Part shown: positions 23,257-31,900 of the stretch, piece after piece
Numbering within the stretch: the stretch's first letter is position 1
How the letters are laid out: each line of letters opens with the position of its first letter
IMG/VR virus record: IMGVR_UViG_3300034101_004850
Location: 1-52,408 of that record
Length of the DNA: 52,408 nt
Strand: one strand, 5' to 3'
Origin: a virus
Position numbers and translations under genes: made by a program
The notes under the pieces: model-generated
Told to the model about the DNA's origin: nothing
The model's input: the letters and a program-made list of their open reading frames with translations, nothing else
Databases searched by the model: none

Positions 23257-24261
23257 TTATTTTTCTTGAATCCCAGATATATATTCAAAATTAGATATGG
23301 CATTTGCTATGCAAGATTTTATGTCTTCATCAGACATATCACCAGCATCTTTTACACCCTCTGGATATATTCTACCATAAGAGTGCGAAGCCCACAAGAT
23401 GTTTTTATTATTTAGTTTATATGCAATCGTTGAGCCTAAATCTCTTCCTGCCTTATCAGCATCCGTCATAATTATAACTGTATTGAAGTATCTATTTAAT
23501 AGACTAAGGTTTTGCCCTGATATGTGTCCACCAAGAGTTGCTACCACATTTGGAAATCCAGCTTGGTGAACACGAATTGCATCAAAGCTAGACTCTACAA
23601 CAATAACCCTATCTCCAATTTTTTTAGCACGGTGAATATTAAACATAGTCTTGCTTCTTGGAAGGTCTTTGCTATTCTTAAATCTCTTATCAGAAATAGA
23701 TCTACCAACAACACCTACTGCTACCCCGTCTGGGCTATGAACTGGGACAGTTATCATGTCCATATTGTCTGAATATCCTAATGAAAAATGTTTAATTGAA
23801 TCTAAATCAATACCACGAGACTTTAAATATTCCTGAGCTTTGTTGCTATTAATTAATCCATTATGCAAGTTAATCAATTTGTCTGCTGGAAATTCAATAA
23901 AGTCTGGCCTATCTTCTAAGATATCCTTTAATGATTCATCAAAGTTTTCTAGCGACTCAGACTGCTTTGATTCAATATATCTTAAAGACTGAAATTCATT
24001 TTTGTTTAAAATCTTTTTTACTAGATCGCTTAAGGTTCCAGCCTCACCGCAAGAAGGGTTAAAACAAATGTAGGCACCCTTTGTTTTACTTATACTAAAG
24101 CTTGATGTGTGTCTATTTGAATGAAATGGGCAGTATGCTAAAAAGTCGTTGGATGTCTCTCCAACCATATCTATTCCTAGGCTTTGCACTATTGACCTTA
24201 TGTGGGCATGGGAATATTCCGTTGTATCAACTTTCCTTGTGTCATACCCTCTAATTGCCAT
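23257..24261 (-). CDS. DnaG-type DNA primase
   Basis: The protein has an N-terminal CHC2 zinc finger (CPFHSNRHTSSF...CFNPSCGEAG) and a TOPRIM catalytic domain with the Glu of VVESSFDAIRV and the DADKAG motif. It makes RNA primers at the fork. At 334 aa it is shorter than cellular DnaG and lacks the C-terminal helicase-binding domain. The start is uncertain: ATG at 24261 is used here, but ATG at 24312 and a GTG at 24189 that follows AAGG just after the upstream stop are options. It overlaps the 24198-24488 gene. Confidence 0.9.
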   Translation of the reverse strand: MAIRGYDTRKVDTTEYSHAHIRSIVQSLGIDMVGETSNDFLAYCPFHSNRHTSSFSISKTKGAYICFNPSCGEAGTLSDLVKKILNKNEFQSLRYIESKQSESLENFDESLKDILEDRPDFIEFPADKLINLHNGLINSNKAQEYLKSRGIDLDSIKHFSLGYSDNMDMITVPVHSPDGVAVGVVGRSISDKRFKNSKDLPRSKTMFNIHRAKKIGDRVIVVESSFDAIRVHQAGFPNVVATLGGHISGQNLSLLNRYFNTVIIMTDADKAGRDLGSTIAYKLNNKNILWASHSYGRIYPEGVKDAGDMSDEDIKSCIANAISNFEYISGIQEK

Positions 24262-24488
24262 GCCTTCTTCTTTCCTACATAAACTCCATGGAGAGTCATT
24301 AAGAACTTCCATGTCTGTCCGTCAAATTCTACCGAAAAAGCTGGGTCTATGTCAAGTACCCTGGCGTATCCAGAATCTTTCATTTGGCTTACAAGCAAAT
24401 CTTCATATTGTTTTTTAATTCTGATCATGTCAGAATCATCTAAAAACTCAACTCTTATCTGAAACCTTTTAATATTTTTATGGGTCAC
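24198..24488 (-). CDS. Hypothetical protein, 96 aa, between helicase and primase
   Basis: The protein starts MTHKNIKRFQIRVEFLDDSD and has a mixed alpha/beta look, with a central VEFDGQTWKFLMTLHGVY strand pair. No Cys, P-loop or membrane segment is seen. It begins in a 4-nt overlap with the helicase stop and shares about 64 nt with the primase start. Its conserved place between the two suggests a partner of the primosome, but I do not know the family. Confidence 0.55.
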   Translation of the reverse strand: MTHKNIKRFQIRVEFLDDSDMIRIKKQYEDLLVSQMKDSGYARVLDIDPAFSVEFDGQTWKFLMTLHGVYVGKKKAWQLEGMTQGKLIQRNIPMPT

Positions 24489-25720
24489 TTGCTCAGCTCT
24501 GGAAGGTCCTCATAGATTGGAGTAATTACTCCCCTATTTATATCCCAGTCAAGGAAGAACCTAAAGTCATGTCCATGTCTATTCTTTCTAGAGACAACCT
24601 CAATAAGATCTGTATTAGCATGCTTATGAATTGCAATAGCCATATCAGCATCATATTCAATGGCTTTTGACCATGCAACCTGACTCATCATTGGGGGTTC
24701 TTTTTGATCTGAGATATCATCTGCAGTTGCAGCAGTAATATCAATAATAGGAATTCCATTTGTTACAGCAAGGAGTTTGAAGTCTCTTGAGATATTTCTA
24801 TTTCTTTCAACTTCAGAATTACTTCTCTTATTATCATTGAACAGCTGATGGTAGTCAAGGATAACTAGATCTGGTTTATGTTGATCGATCTTTCCTTGAA
24901 TAGTTGCTGGTGTTACTTCTCCAGCACCTTCATTTGAGACAAGGATGAAACTATTCTTACCTTCGGTTTTTTTCTTTCCCCAAGTTTTAAAATCATCAAT
25001 ATTAATATCACCCTTAGAAAGATCGCTTGCTCTAAATAATCCAGATCCTAGCATTGTGTAAATTCGATCTCGCATATTTTCTGGAGCCATTTCAAGAGAA
25101 ACAATCATTGGCTTAAACCCTTGCTCCCAAGCTTTGCATGCTAAGTAAGATGTGAACCATGTCTTTCCTCGGCCTGGCCATCCGATTGCAACAATGAGGT
25201 GACCTGGGGCCATACCAGTTGGGTAGGCCTTATCTATAGCTTCAAAGCCAGTTAAAATTCCTGGGCTTCCTCCCATTGCTAGAGATCTAGTTTTAACTGA
25301 CTCATAGTGTCTTTCAGCTGAGTCAAGGTCTGTGATATCTAAGTCTTTAACATTATTAGTGTATCTACTTAAGTTTGCTAATTGAGACTGCATTGTTCCA
25401 AGCACTCTAGATGGTGCATCTTCTTTTAGAGATGAGCCAGCCTGCATAAGAATTGTCTTTAGCTTGTTGCCCACAAATTCATTTTTTAGTTTGTCTAAAT
25501 AGTATCCAGTCTCACCTTTTGTTTCAACTGGCTCAAAGTCTTTAAACTTATCCTGCAAAATTCCAGCCTCTGGAACTGCCCTAAACTTATAATAGTATGA
25601 CTTGAGACCTTCCCAGATATCTTTGTGAGATACAAATAGGTCGTCTGAATTATCTGCAAGAATGGTGCTTATGTCTTTGTTTTTACAAACTGCTGAAATT
25701 AGTTCTGCTTCTGTATTCAC
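24485..25720 (-). CDS. dnaB: DnaB-type replicative helicase
   Basis: The 411-aa RecA-like hexameric helicase unwinds DNA at the fork. P-loop GWPGRGKT is at 180-187, followed by PMIVSLEMAPENMRDR, the typical DnaB motif 2 region, and Walker B DLVILDYHQLF. The N-terminal about 110 residues are a small helical domain. Near the end is EVVSRKNRHGHDFRFFLDWD, the arginine-finger-like strand. It starts at a GTG at 25720 with GAGGATAATTA upstream, overlapping the previous stop by one base. The first part of the N-domain is shorter than in cellular DnaB. Confidence 0.93.
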   Translation of the reverse strand: MNTEAELISAVCKNKDISTILADNSDDLFVSHKDIWEGLKSYYYKFRAVPEAGILQDKFKDFEPVETKGETGYYLDKLKNEFVGNKLKTILMQAGSSLKEDAPSRVLGTMQSQLANLSRYTNNVKDLDITDLDSAERHYESVKTRSLAMGGSPGILTGFEAIDKAYPTGMAPGHLIVAIGWPGRGKTWFTSYLACKAWEQGFKPMIVSLEMAPENMRDRIYTMLGSGLFRASDLSKGDINIDDFKTWGKKKTEGKNSFILVSNEGAGEVTPATIQGKIDQHKPDLVILDYHQLFNDNKRSNSEVERNRNISRDFKLLAVTNGIPIIDITAATADDISDQKEPPMMSQVAWSKAIEYDADMAIAIHKHANTDLIEVVSRKNRHGHDFRFFLDWDINRGVITPIYEDLPELSK

Positions 25721-26034
25721 TAATTATCCTCAACCATTCTTTTAGTTTCTTGCAACAGACGGCTTCTGTTAATTTTATCTTCTTTAATCTGAATCATCAT
25801 ATCCTCTATTCGATCAAAGTTGTTGTAAAAGAAATTTAGCGGGTGCCTATTCTTTCCAGTTTTAAAATAATACTCTAAAACTTCTTTAGCTCTGTCAAAC
25901 CCTATGCTATCTATCACATCTTGCATAGCCCACTTTTCTTTATACCTGTTAATTGTAGGCTTTACTTTGTAAATCTCTTCATAAAGACCAGAATATATTG
26001 ATAACAAAATGTAGGGTTCTTTATTTACTGCCAC
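25720..26034 (-). CDS. Hypothetical protein, possible helicase loader
   Basis: I chose the GTG at 26034, which follows GAGGAATTAC. A TTG at 26049 is the alternative. The 104-aa product has KWAMQDVIDSIGFDRAKEVL, YYFKTGKNRHPLNFFYNNFD and a basic C-terminal helix. It is all-helical. It lies directly before the helicase gene and shares a TAGTG junction with it, the usual place for a helicase loader or replication-initiation partner. No ATPase motif is present, so a DnaC-like loader is not supported; a DnaD-like adaptor is a guess. Confidence 0.5.
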   Translation of the reverse strand: MAVNKEPYILLSIYSGLYEEIYKVKPTINRYKEKWAMQDVIDSIGFDRAKEVLEYYFKTGKNRHPLNFFYNNFDRIEDMMIQIKEDKINRSRLLQETKRMVEDN

Positions 26035-26230
26035 GTAATTCCTCTTCAACTTCTTGAGTTTTTTGAATTAGTTTATCTTCAACAAACTTATATACTCTAT
26101 CTGTTGCTGCATCAACAGTCTCGCCGTCTCTTACAAAATCATCGACACCTATACCAATTTTTATGCTTTCAAAATTTCCAAGGTTTCGTGTAAACGATAG
26201 ATCAACTCTAACATGAGTTCCTTTTTCCAT
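26021..26230 (-). CDS. Hypothetical protein, 69 aa
   Basis: The protein has one alpha-beta unit: VRVDLSFTRNLGNFESIKIGIG, DDFVRDGETVDAATDRVYKFV, then a charged helix. GGCGGAGCACTA precedes the ATG. It resembles small strand-helix proteins seen near replication genes of actinobacterial phages, but I cannot name a function. Both ends overlap neighbours (1 and 14 nt). Confidence 0.55.
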   Translation of the reverse strand: MEKGTHVRVDLSFTRNLGNFESIKIGIGVDDFVRDGETVDAATDRVYKFVEDKLIQKTQEVEEELRGSK

Positions 26231-26337
26231 TAGTGCTCCGCCTTCCGATGCCTACTTAAACTGTCATGGGCAAAGATGCCCCAACGTAATTCTATTTCTT
26301 TCTTGCATAAATCACAAACTACAAACCTGCCTGACAC
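26230..26337 (-). CDS. 35-aa zinc-finger-like protein
   Basis: The frame starts with GTG that shares its first base with the TAG stop of the HTH gene and ends with TAA that overlaps the next ATG. GGAAGG lies 7 nt upstream. The product contains CDLCKKEIEL...FAH...RH, a Cys-x2-Cys plus His-x5-His spacing like a single C2H2 zinc finger, and ends in a basic tail. The tight coupling on both sides supports the gene. The function is unknown. Confidence 0.55.
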   Translation of the reverse strand: MSGRFVVCDLCKKEIELRWGIFAHDSLSRHRKAEH

Positions 26338-26819
26338 TATTCTGCCTTCCATACTGGTACAAAATTTCCTTCATTGGTCTTAGTATACAATATCGTACTA
26401 TGTTTGAGAAGAGCCCTAAGCTCATTTTTTGAAGGCATATCCTTTGAGTATCCTGCTTCCAATATAAAATCATGTATGTCCATTATGTCCGATTCGCTAT
26501 ACATAAACTTATACCAGTCACTATCTGGAATTCCAATTGGATAAACTTTTTGAGGGTATCTTATCTTACCATCTAAAATGTAATCTTCAATTGTTACCTT
26601 GTGCTTATTTAAGATCTCAGCAACTTGTCTTGTTGAATATGCATTTTCCATATTTTTTACTACTTGAGAGTAAGAATACATTACTCTTTTGTTATCTGGA
26701 TAACACCAAGCAGTCAACTCATCTTTTGCCCAAGAGGAACTTAATACTTTATGTATTTTATTGTTCAAGAAGAAATAGCTAAGTTTTTTTCTTTTGCCTT
26801 TTCTAATTTCTCTAGCCAT
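26337..26819 (-). CDS. HTH DNA-binding protein, 160 aa
   Basis: The N-terminus is strongly basic (MAREIRKGKRKKLSYFF). At about 62-80 is STRQVAEILNKHKVTIEDYI, a MerR/excisionase-type helix-turn-helix, followed by DGKIRYPQKVYPIG, which fits a wing. A helical C-terminal part follows. It would bind DNA as a regulator or origin-binding protein. It is the third gene after the promoter at 27804-27831. It shares 55 nt with the zinc-ribbon gene upstream, an unusually long overlap here, so its start may be a little further in. Confidence 0.65.
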   Translation of the reverse strand: MAREIRKGKRKKLSYFFLNNKIHKVLSSSWAKDELTAWCYPDNKRVMYSYSQVVKNMENAYSTRQVAEILNKHKVTIEDYILDGKIRYPQKVYPIGIPDSDWYKFMYSESDIMDIHDFILEAGYSKDMPSKNELRALLKHSTILYTKTNEGNFVPVWKAE

Positions 26820-26953
26820 TTTCCTAATGCACTCGTATCCTTATTAATCATCCATCGTTTCCCGCACATTACGCAAAACAATTCTGTATGTAGTTTTTGT
26901 GAAAAAACTCTATCTATAAAGACTCTACCATTACATTTCTTACATGTCATCAT
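26765..26953 (-). CDS. Small zinc-ribbon protein, 62 aa
   Basis: The protein has CKKCNG at the start and CVMCGKRW about 22 residues later, a clear four-Cys zinc ribbon. A charged helix (LEKLEKAKEK) ends it. The ATG overlaps the stop of the metallophosphoesterase gene in an ATGA junction. Binding to nucleic acid or polymerase is typical for such ribbons. The specific function is unknown. Confidence 0.6.
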   Translation of the reverse strand: MMTCKKCNGRVFIDRVFSQKLHTELFCVMCGKRWMINKDTSALGKWLEKLEKAKEKNLAISS

Positions 26954-27750
26954 AGCGTAAATAGTTTCCCATCAACAACACATGAGTAATCTGGTGCCAC
27001 ATGGATCATTTGAATATGTGGATAGTCATTTACAATATGTGCAATAGCAAAACCTTTTTGCCAATCATGGTGCTGCATATATTTCATTCCTGGCCCCTTT
27101 TCATCACACATGTGTCCAAGCTCATATCCACGAAGTGTTTCTCCTTCGCCATTATTTCTAAGCTCATATGTAACTAAGTGTGAAGCAATTCTATGAGAGT
27201 GACCTCTGATCAATGAAACCTGAAGGTCTTCCATATCTTTACGAACAGATCCAGTTGATGCAATTGAAAGACCATGGTGAACGTGAATATCTCCAAAGCG
27301 GCGCTTTGGCAATTCATTGTAGTGGATATACTCGTACCCTAACGAGTCTAATCCCCAAAGAGCCTCTGGAGTTACTTCAGAAATATATTCTGGAAGCTTT
27401 GCATCTACATAGTTAAAGATTCTAACATCGTGATTTCCAAGTGCTGAGAATAGCTGTGCATCTGGTAGCATTTCTCTAGTCTTTGCATAAAAATCTCTTG
27501 CTCCTTTTGCTTCATGGCGCATCATTGGAACAATAAGATCTTTACTATCATTCTTATGGTAGTTTAAAAACTCTGCTGATTTTCCTTCAGTGTATTTGCT
27601 ATAGCATGCTTGATCATCTGTATCGCCAAGGTAGTCAACGACATCTGGCTTAAACCATTTCATTACCTTAAACCAAAGTGCAATCATCTTATCATCCTGA
27701 TATGGGAATTGCTGGTCGGATGAAATCATCCACTTTAAATCGTTGCTCAT
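26950..27750 (-). CDS. Calcineurin-like metallophosphoesterase
   Basis: The 266-aa protein has the metal-binding blocks in order: SSDQQFP (D12), DYLGDTDD, LGNHD, HVHHG and RGHSHR. This is the two-metal phosphoesterase fold. Phage members act on DNA ends, nucleotides or 2',3'-cyclic phosphates; the substrate here cannot be read. It is the first gene of the replication operon, right behind a strong promoter. The ribosome site is TTAAGGGTTTTC before the ATG. Confidence 0.88.
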   Translation of the reverse strand: MSNDLKWMISSDQQFPYQDDKMIALWFKVMKWFKPDVVDYLGDTDDQACYSKYTEGKSAEFLNYHKNDSKDLIVPMMRHEAKGARDFYAKTREMLPDAQLFSALGNHDVRIFNYVDAKLPEYISEVTPEALWGLDSLGYEYIHYNELPKRRFGDIHVHHGLSIASTGSVRKDMEDLQVSLIRGHSHRIASHLVTYELRNNGEGETLRGYELGHMCDEKGPGMKYMQHHDWQKGFAIAHIVNDYPHIQMIHVAPDYSCVVDGKLFTL

Positions 27751-27771
27751 GAAAACCCTTAATATATATAA

Positions 27772-27791
27772 AAGCCACGATGTCGTGGCTT
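27772..27791 (-). promoter_or_regulatory. Leader hairpin before the replication operon
   Basis: AAGCCACG and CGTGGCTT form an 8-bp stem with a tetraloop. On the minus strand it is followed by TTATATATATT. It lies after the predicted start site near 27797, so it is a 5' leader hairpin of the metallophosphoesterase message. It could also act as the terminator of the tail operon coming from upstream. Confidence 0.55.
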
Positions 27792-27803
27792 AATGTTATA
27801 GCA

Positions 27804-27831
27804 ATTGTAACATATTGACACAATGTGTCAA
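27804..27831 (-). promoter_or_regulatory. Strong sigma-A type promoter of the replication operon
   Basis: The minus strand reads TTGACA (27826-27831), a 16-nt spacer and TACAAT (27804-27809). The -35 is perfect and the -10 matches five of six. A second possible -10, TATAAC, is at 27795-27800. It drives the metallophosphoesterase gene and those after it. Confidence 0.65.
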
Positions 27832-27832
27832 T
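27814..27832. promoter_or_regulatory. Palindromic operator candidate over the -35 box
   Basis: ATTGACACAATGTGTCAAT is a perfect 8+3+8 inverted repeat and contains the -35 hexamer of the promoter at 27804-27831. Such a site would let a dimeric repressor block RNA polymerase. It could also be part of a terminator for the tail operon, but its lack of a T-run makes an operator more likely. Confidence 0.5.
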
Positions 27833-27837
27833 AGGTT

Positions 27838-28263
27838 TTACCCTTCAGGTGTGATTCTTTTTTCTCCGATGCTTATGTAATTAAATGCAACTGGCTTTGT
27901 GTAATCTTCAGATGCGAATACCTGTAAAACCTCTGCGCCAAAAGCTCCGCCAATTGCCCAACTAGTAATTGCTTTACCAGGACCAGGCCTTGGTGTAGCT
28001 GTTATAAATGCAGCTGTGTAATTTGCACCCCACTGATGAGGTATTTCTTCTTTGTTGTTTCCGCCTTTTTTTAGTCCATTAGGGAACTTGACTTGACCAG
28101 CATGAACATGCATTACTTTTAAAACAGTTATATCATTAGCTGTAGCCTTGCTAAGAGAATAAGCATCTGCAGAAGTTTGTTTAATATCATTTATTTGGTT
28201 CTGCAGATTTCTTAATTTATCTGGATCTACTGGCTCACCATCTTGAAAAACTTCTGTTGTCAT
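27838..28263 (-). CDS. Minor tail/baseplate-tip protein candidate, 141 aa
   Basis: The first 45 residues are a coiled coil (DPDKLRNLQNQINDIKQTSADAYSLSKATAND). The rest is a Gly-rich beta domain (PHQWGANYTAAFITATPRPGPG... AIGGAFGAEVLQVFAS). A helical stem with a small beta head is typical of trimeric tail accessory or receptor-binding proteins. It is the last gene of the tail operon, after the fibre and three coiled-coil genes. No family is recognised. Confidence 0.5.
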   Translation of the reverse strand: MTTEVFQDGEPVDPDKLRNLQNQINDIKQTSADAYSLSKATANDITVLKVMHVHAGQVKFPNGLKKGGNNKEEIPHQWGANYTAAFITATPRPGPGKAITSWAIGGAFGAEVLQVFASEDYTKPVAFNYISIGEKRITPEG

Positions 28264-28439
28264 TTCAAATCTCCTAGGCTATCTTCATATTCTTTAATTG
28301 CTTGCTGCTTGCTATTTGCTTCATCTAATAGTTGTGTTAAATCTGCTCGCAAAACAGCAATCTGGGTTTCATAGTTTGTCACCAATTCGCCAATTCTTTG
28401 CTGTAATGCGGCAATTATTAAATCAACCTTCTCTGCCAT
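28260..28439 (-). CDS. Small coiled-coil protein, 59 aa
   Basis: The frame starts at 28439 after TATAGGAATAAAGC, a good ribosome site, and ends in an ATGA overlap with the next gene. The product is almost all helix: LIIAALQQRIGELVTNYETQ and LTQLLDEANSKQQAIKEYED. It is one of three short coiled-coil proteins in a row. They could be parts or chaperones of the fibre. No family is recognised. Confidence 0.6.
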   Translation of the reverse strand: MAEKVDLIIAALQQRIGELVTNYETQIAVLRADLTQLLDEANSKQQAIKEYEDSLGDLK

Positions 28440-28448
28440 GCTTTATTC

Positions 28449-28667
28449 CTATACTGTAAGTAATGCTAACTCTGCTGTAAGAGCTGCCTTTTTTGCATTC
28501 AATTCTGAAATATCTGAATTAAGTCCAGAAATTTTGCTAAGGTCTGGTGTTGAAACAGCCTCTTCCTCAATAACAGAAATCTCAAGATTATAAATAGAAT
28601 ACTCAAGGTTCTTCATATGCTGATTTACAATTGCTGTTTTTTCTTCATTTGTTAAAATTGTTGTCAT
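28449..28667 (-). CDS. Small coiled-coil protein, 72 aa
   Basis: The product has two helices (NQHMKNLEYSIYNLEISVIEEE and LNSDISELNAKKAALTAELA) joined by a Pro-containing turn, so it could be an antiparallel hairpin. It starts after GGAGGAATAAA. It lies between two similar small helical proteins downstream of the fibre gene. The function is unknown, with a link to fibre assembly suggested by position. Confidence 0.55.
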   Translation of the reverse strand: MTTILTNEEKTAIVNQHMKNLEYSIYNLEISVIEEEAVSTPDLSKISGLNSDISELNAKKAALTAELALLTV

Positions 28668-28703
28668 TTTATTCCTCCTTCCATATTATAACATAAATAT
28701 AGA

Positions 28704-28910
28704 TTACTTGTAAAGGCTTAATTCTGCTTCCAAGGCCTGAATTTTTAAGTTTTGATCAATTATAAACTGGTATATCTCTTGCTTTTTGGCTTCCGTGAAG
28801 GTTTCAAAGTACTCTATGTCCTCTGGTTCAGTATATTTAAGATGAGATATTGATATTTTTATTAGATCAATTCTTTGCTGTAAAGCTTTAGATTTTTCAT
28901 TATTATCCAT
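28704..28910 (-). CDS. Small coiled-coil protein, 68 aa
   Basis: A helical product: ALQQRIDLIKISISHLKY, a short acidic turn, then FIIDQNLKIQALEAELSLYK. The two-helix arrangement is the same as in the next gene at 28449-28667, so the two may be distant paralogues. It follows the fibre gene by 14 nt. No known family. Confidence 0.55.
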   Translation of the reverse strand: MDNNEKSKALQQRIDLIKISISHLKYTEPEDIEYFETFTEAKKQEIYQFIIDQNLKIQALEAELSLYK

Positions 28911-28924
28911 AGTTATCCTTTCTT

Positions 28925-31900
28925 TTATGCAAACGTCAATGAGGCATTGCTTACTGGGGTTGTCGTGTTTCTAACACTTGAACTAGTCTTTATTCCAGTA
29001 CTATTTCCACTTTGGTTTGCCCCAGACCAGGCGTTTACTCTAGCTCTGTAGTAAAAGTTTCCAGAAGCGCTTGTTGTTCCAGACGGTAGGCTTGTTGATA
29101 AGCTTATTGCATTATTGCTTACAGCCAAATTATTTGCAACACCATCGGTCCAAGTTACTCCATCCGCAGATCTATCTAAATAAATAGTACACGATGTGGT
29201 GTTTGTAAAAGTAAAACTGAATGTAGCTTTTGGGTTAGCAAAAACAAAGTTGGGGCTTGATCCAGATCTTCCAGTTGTAGATGCACTTATTGTAGAAACA
29301 GTCGGAGTTGGCTGAATTGCGCTCCATTGGGCAAAGAAGCTTAGACTTGATGTCGGTGTAAATGTTCCTTGACTGCCTACCGAATAAAGCAAATCACCAG
29401 ATGCTGGGTGCCTCCATGATGAAAAATTAAATCCAGTTCTGGTGACTAGTGGCGCGGTGTGTGCAAGACCTCTGGCTCTTGTAGTGTCACCTCCGCCAGT
29501 TCCACCATTAGCATTCCAAGTAACTGTCCAAGTTAGAGTTGTTTCTGTCCACTGAGCGAATAAACTAAGCGCTGCGTTTAATGTATAAGTTGCTCCAGCT
29601 GCATAGCTTGTTCCAGTTCCATTGGCTGCAGTGTTCCAACCTGCAAATGTGTACTGGGTACTGCCGACTGTTGCACGAGTTGGTGCTGTTGAACTTAAAG
29701 TCAAGTTAGTACCGTGTATCTTAGTTTGGCTTGCTGGTGCTCCTGTGCCACCGTTAGCGTTATATGTAACTGGATAAGTTATAGCTGACCACACAGCCCC
29801 AAAAGTAAGATCGCTTGTTGGATTAAAAGTTCCTCCATCATTTACAGTATACAAAATATCAAATCCAGTGGCTGGGTTTCTCCAGTTAGAAAAATTAAAT
29901 CCGTCTCTGGTTCCTGGGGGAGGTGCGGTGTGTGAAACTCCACGATTCTGTGTAGTTGATCCGCCACCAGTTCCTCCATTTGCATTCCATGTAATGGTCC
30001 ATGTTAAATTTGTTACTGTCCACTGAGCGAATAAACTAAGCGCTGCGTTTAATGTATAAGTTGCTCCAGCTGCATAGCTTGTTCCAGTTCCATTGGCTGC
30101 AGTGTTCCAACCTGCAAATGTGTACTGGGTACTGCCGACTGTTGCACGAGTTGGTGCTGTTGAACTTAAAGTCAAGTTAGTACCGTGTATCTTAGTTTGG
30201 CTTGCTGGCGCTCCAGTTCCACCGTTGGCATTAAATGTAACTGCATAAGTTTTAGCTGTCCATACAGCTCCCCATGTCATATTTCCTGTCGGAGTGTATG
30301 TTCCTCCAGAATCAACAAATTCTGAGTTTGGGCCGCCGCTTTCTGGATACCTGTAGTATACAAAATCGAATCCGTCTCTGGTTCCTGGTGAAGGGGCTGT
30401 GTGAGATGATCCTTTATTTTCTACTGTAGTTCCTCCTCCAGTTCCACCGTTGGCATTCCATGTAATTGTCCACTGCTGTAATATTGTGTTAAATGTTCCA
30501 GTTTTAATTACTCCAGATGTTCCTTCACCATTTTTAGGAGTTATAAAATATGAGTATTCTCTTGGTGCGGCTAGACCAGAAACGGAAATTGGAGTAGATG
30601 GTGAAGTTACAGTCTTAGGGTAAGTGCTTATTGATGTGCCTGCATATTTTATATCTATAACATATTCTGTCATATATGAATGCGTATACGGTATTGATGC
30701 TGTCGTATCCCCAGCAGTTATTGTTCCAACTGTTATGACTGGATAACCATAAATAAATTTTGTGCTTATGTATTCTGATGGATTTGAAGTTGCTGGATTA
30801 TATGCTTTAACTCCAAAACCAAGAACGGCACCCCTTAAATCAATTGAGGTCTTATAATCTGTTGTTGGTGTTACTAACGAAATAGATGTGCTAGAAGAAA
30901 CTGATCCTTCATAATAATTTGGAGCAGTTGTTGTTCCAGATGCAGATGTGCCAGAAAAAGATTGAATTGTCCAATATGAAGAATTGTTAGGATTTGCATT
31001 TGCCCAGTAAGAAGTACTGGAAAGACGCACATTTATTTCCGACCAATATGTTGTGTTAGTGCTAGAAGGTGTCTGTGCACCTACTGGTGTAGAAGTACCT
31101 GGTATCACGTATCCCATACCAGAATTTTGTTCAGCTCTCCATCTTGTTCCATTGTGGCTTACTATAGATCCAGTAGGGTAGTTTGAAGATGAAGACCATG
31201 CTGAAACAGCAGACATTGATTGTATACATCTATATCTTGTAAATCCATCCCACGCATTATCCCCTACATTATAAGCACTACTAGCAGAAAACAATGTTGG
31301 GGCTGGCATTGATATTGATGCATAATATGCATTACCTAAAAATGAAACTAACGATCCAATAGAATATGCTGTTGATGCAGACCAGGCTGTTGGTGTTGGT
31401 AATGTAAATGATACAGTGCTATTTGTTCTTGAAGTTATAGTGTGTGTTCCATTAAATAAAGAATCCATGCCAGAAATTATTAATTGATCATTTACTTTAT
31501 AGCCATGATTGGTTGATGTTGATAGTGATGCAGAAAATCCAGACAAAGACTTAGTAGACACTGATCTAGATTGAGAAAATGTTAATGGATAGCTAGATAG
31601 ACCAGAATTAAAAAACAATCTATAGTCATATTGTGTTGGAGAGTTTGTCCATACACCAATATTTCCAAATGCAGTGTTTCCTACGGTAGTGCTTCCAGTA
31701 ATTGATGGGGATCCTGGCTCGGGAACTGGGGTTCCATAATATGAAACAGAAACAACATCACTTAAAGATACAGTTGTGCCAGAAGAATTTACTGCAGTTA
31801 CTCTAAATCTAAAATACATATCCGTTTGCGAGAAATCAGAAGGAGAAATCGATCTTGTTATTGTATTAGATGACCCAGAAGCTGGGTTTGCTATAGTGCC

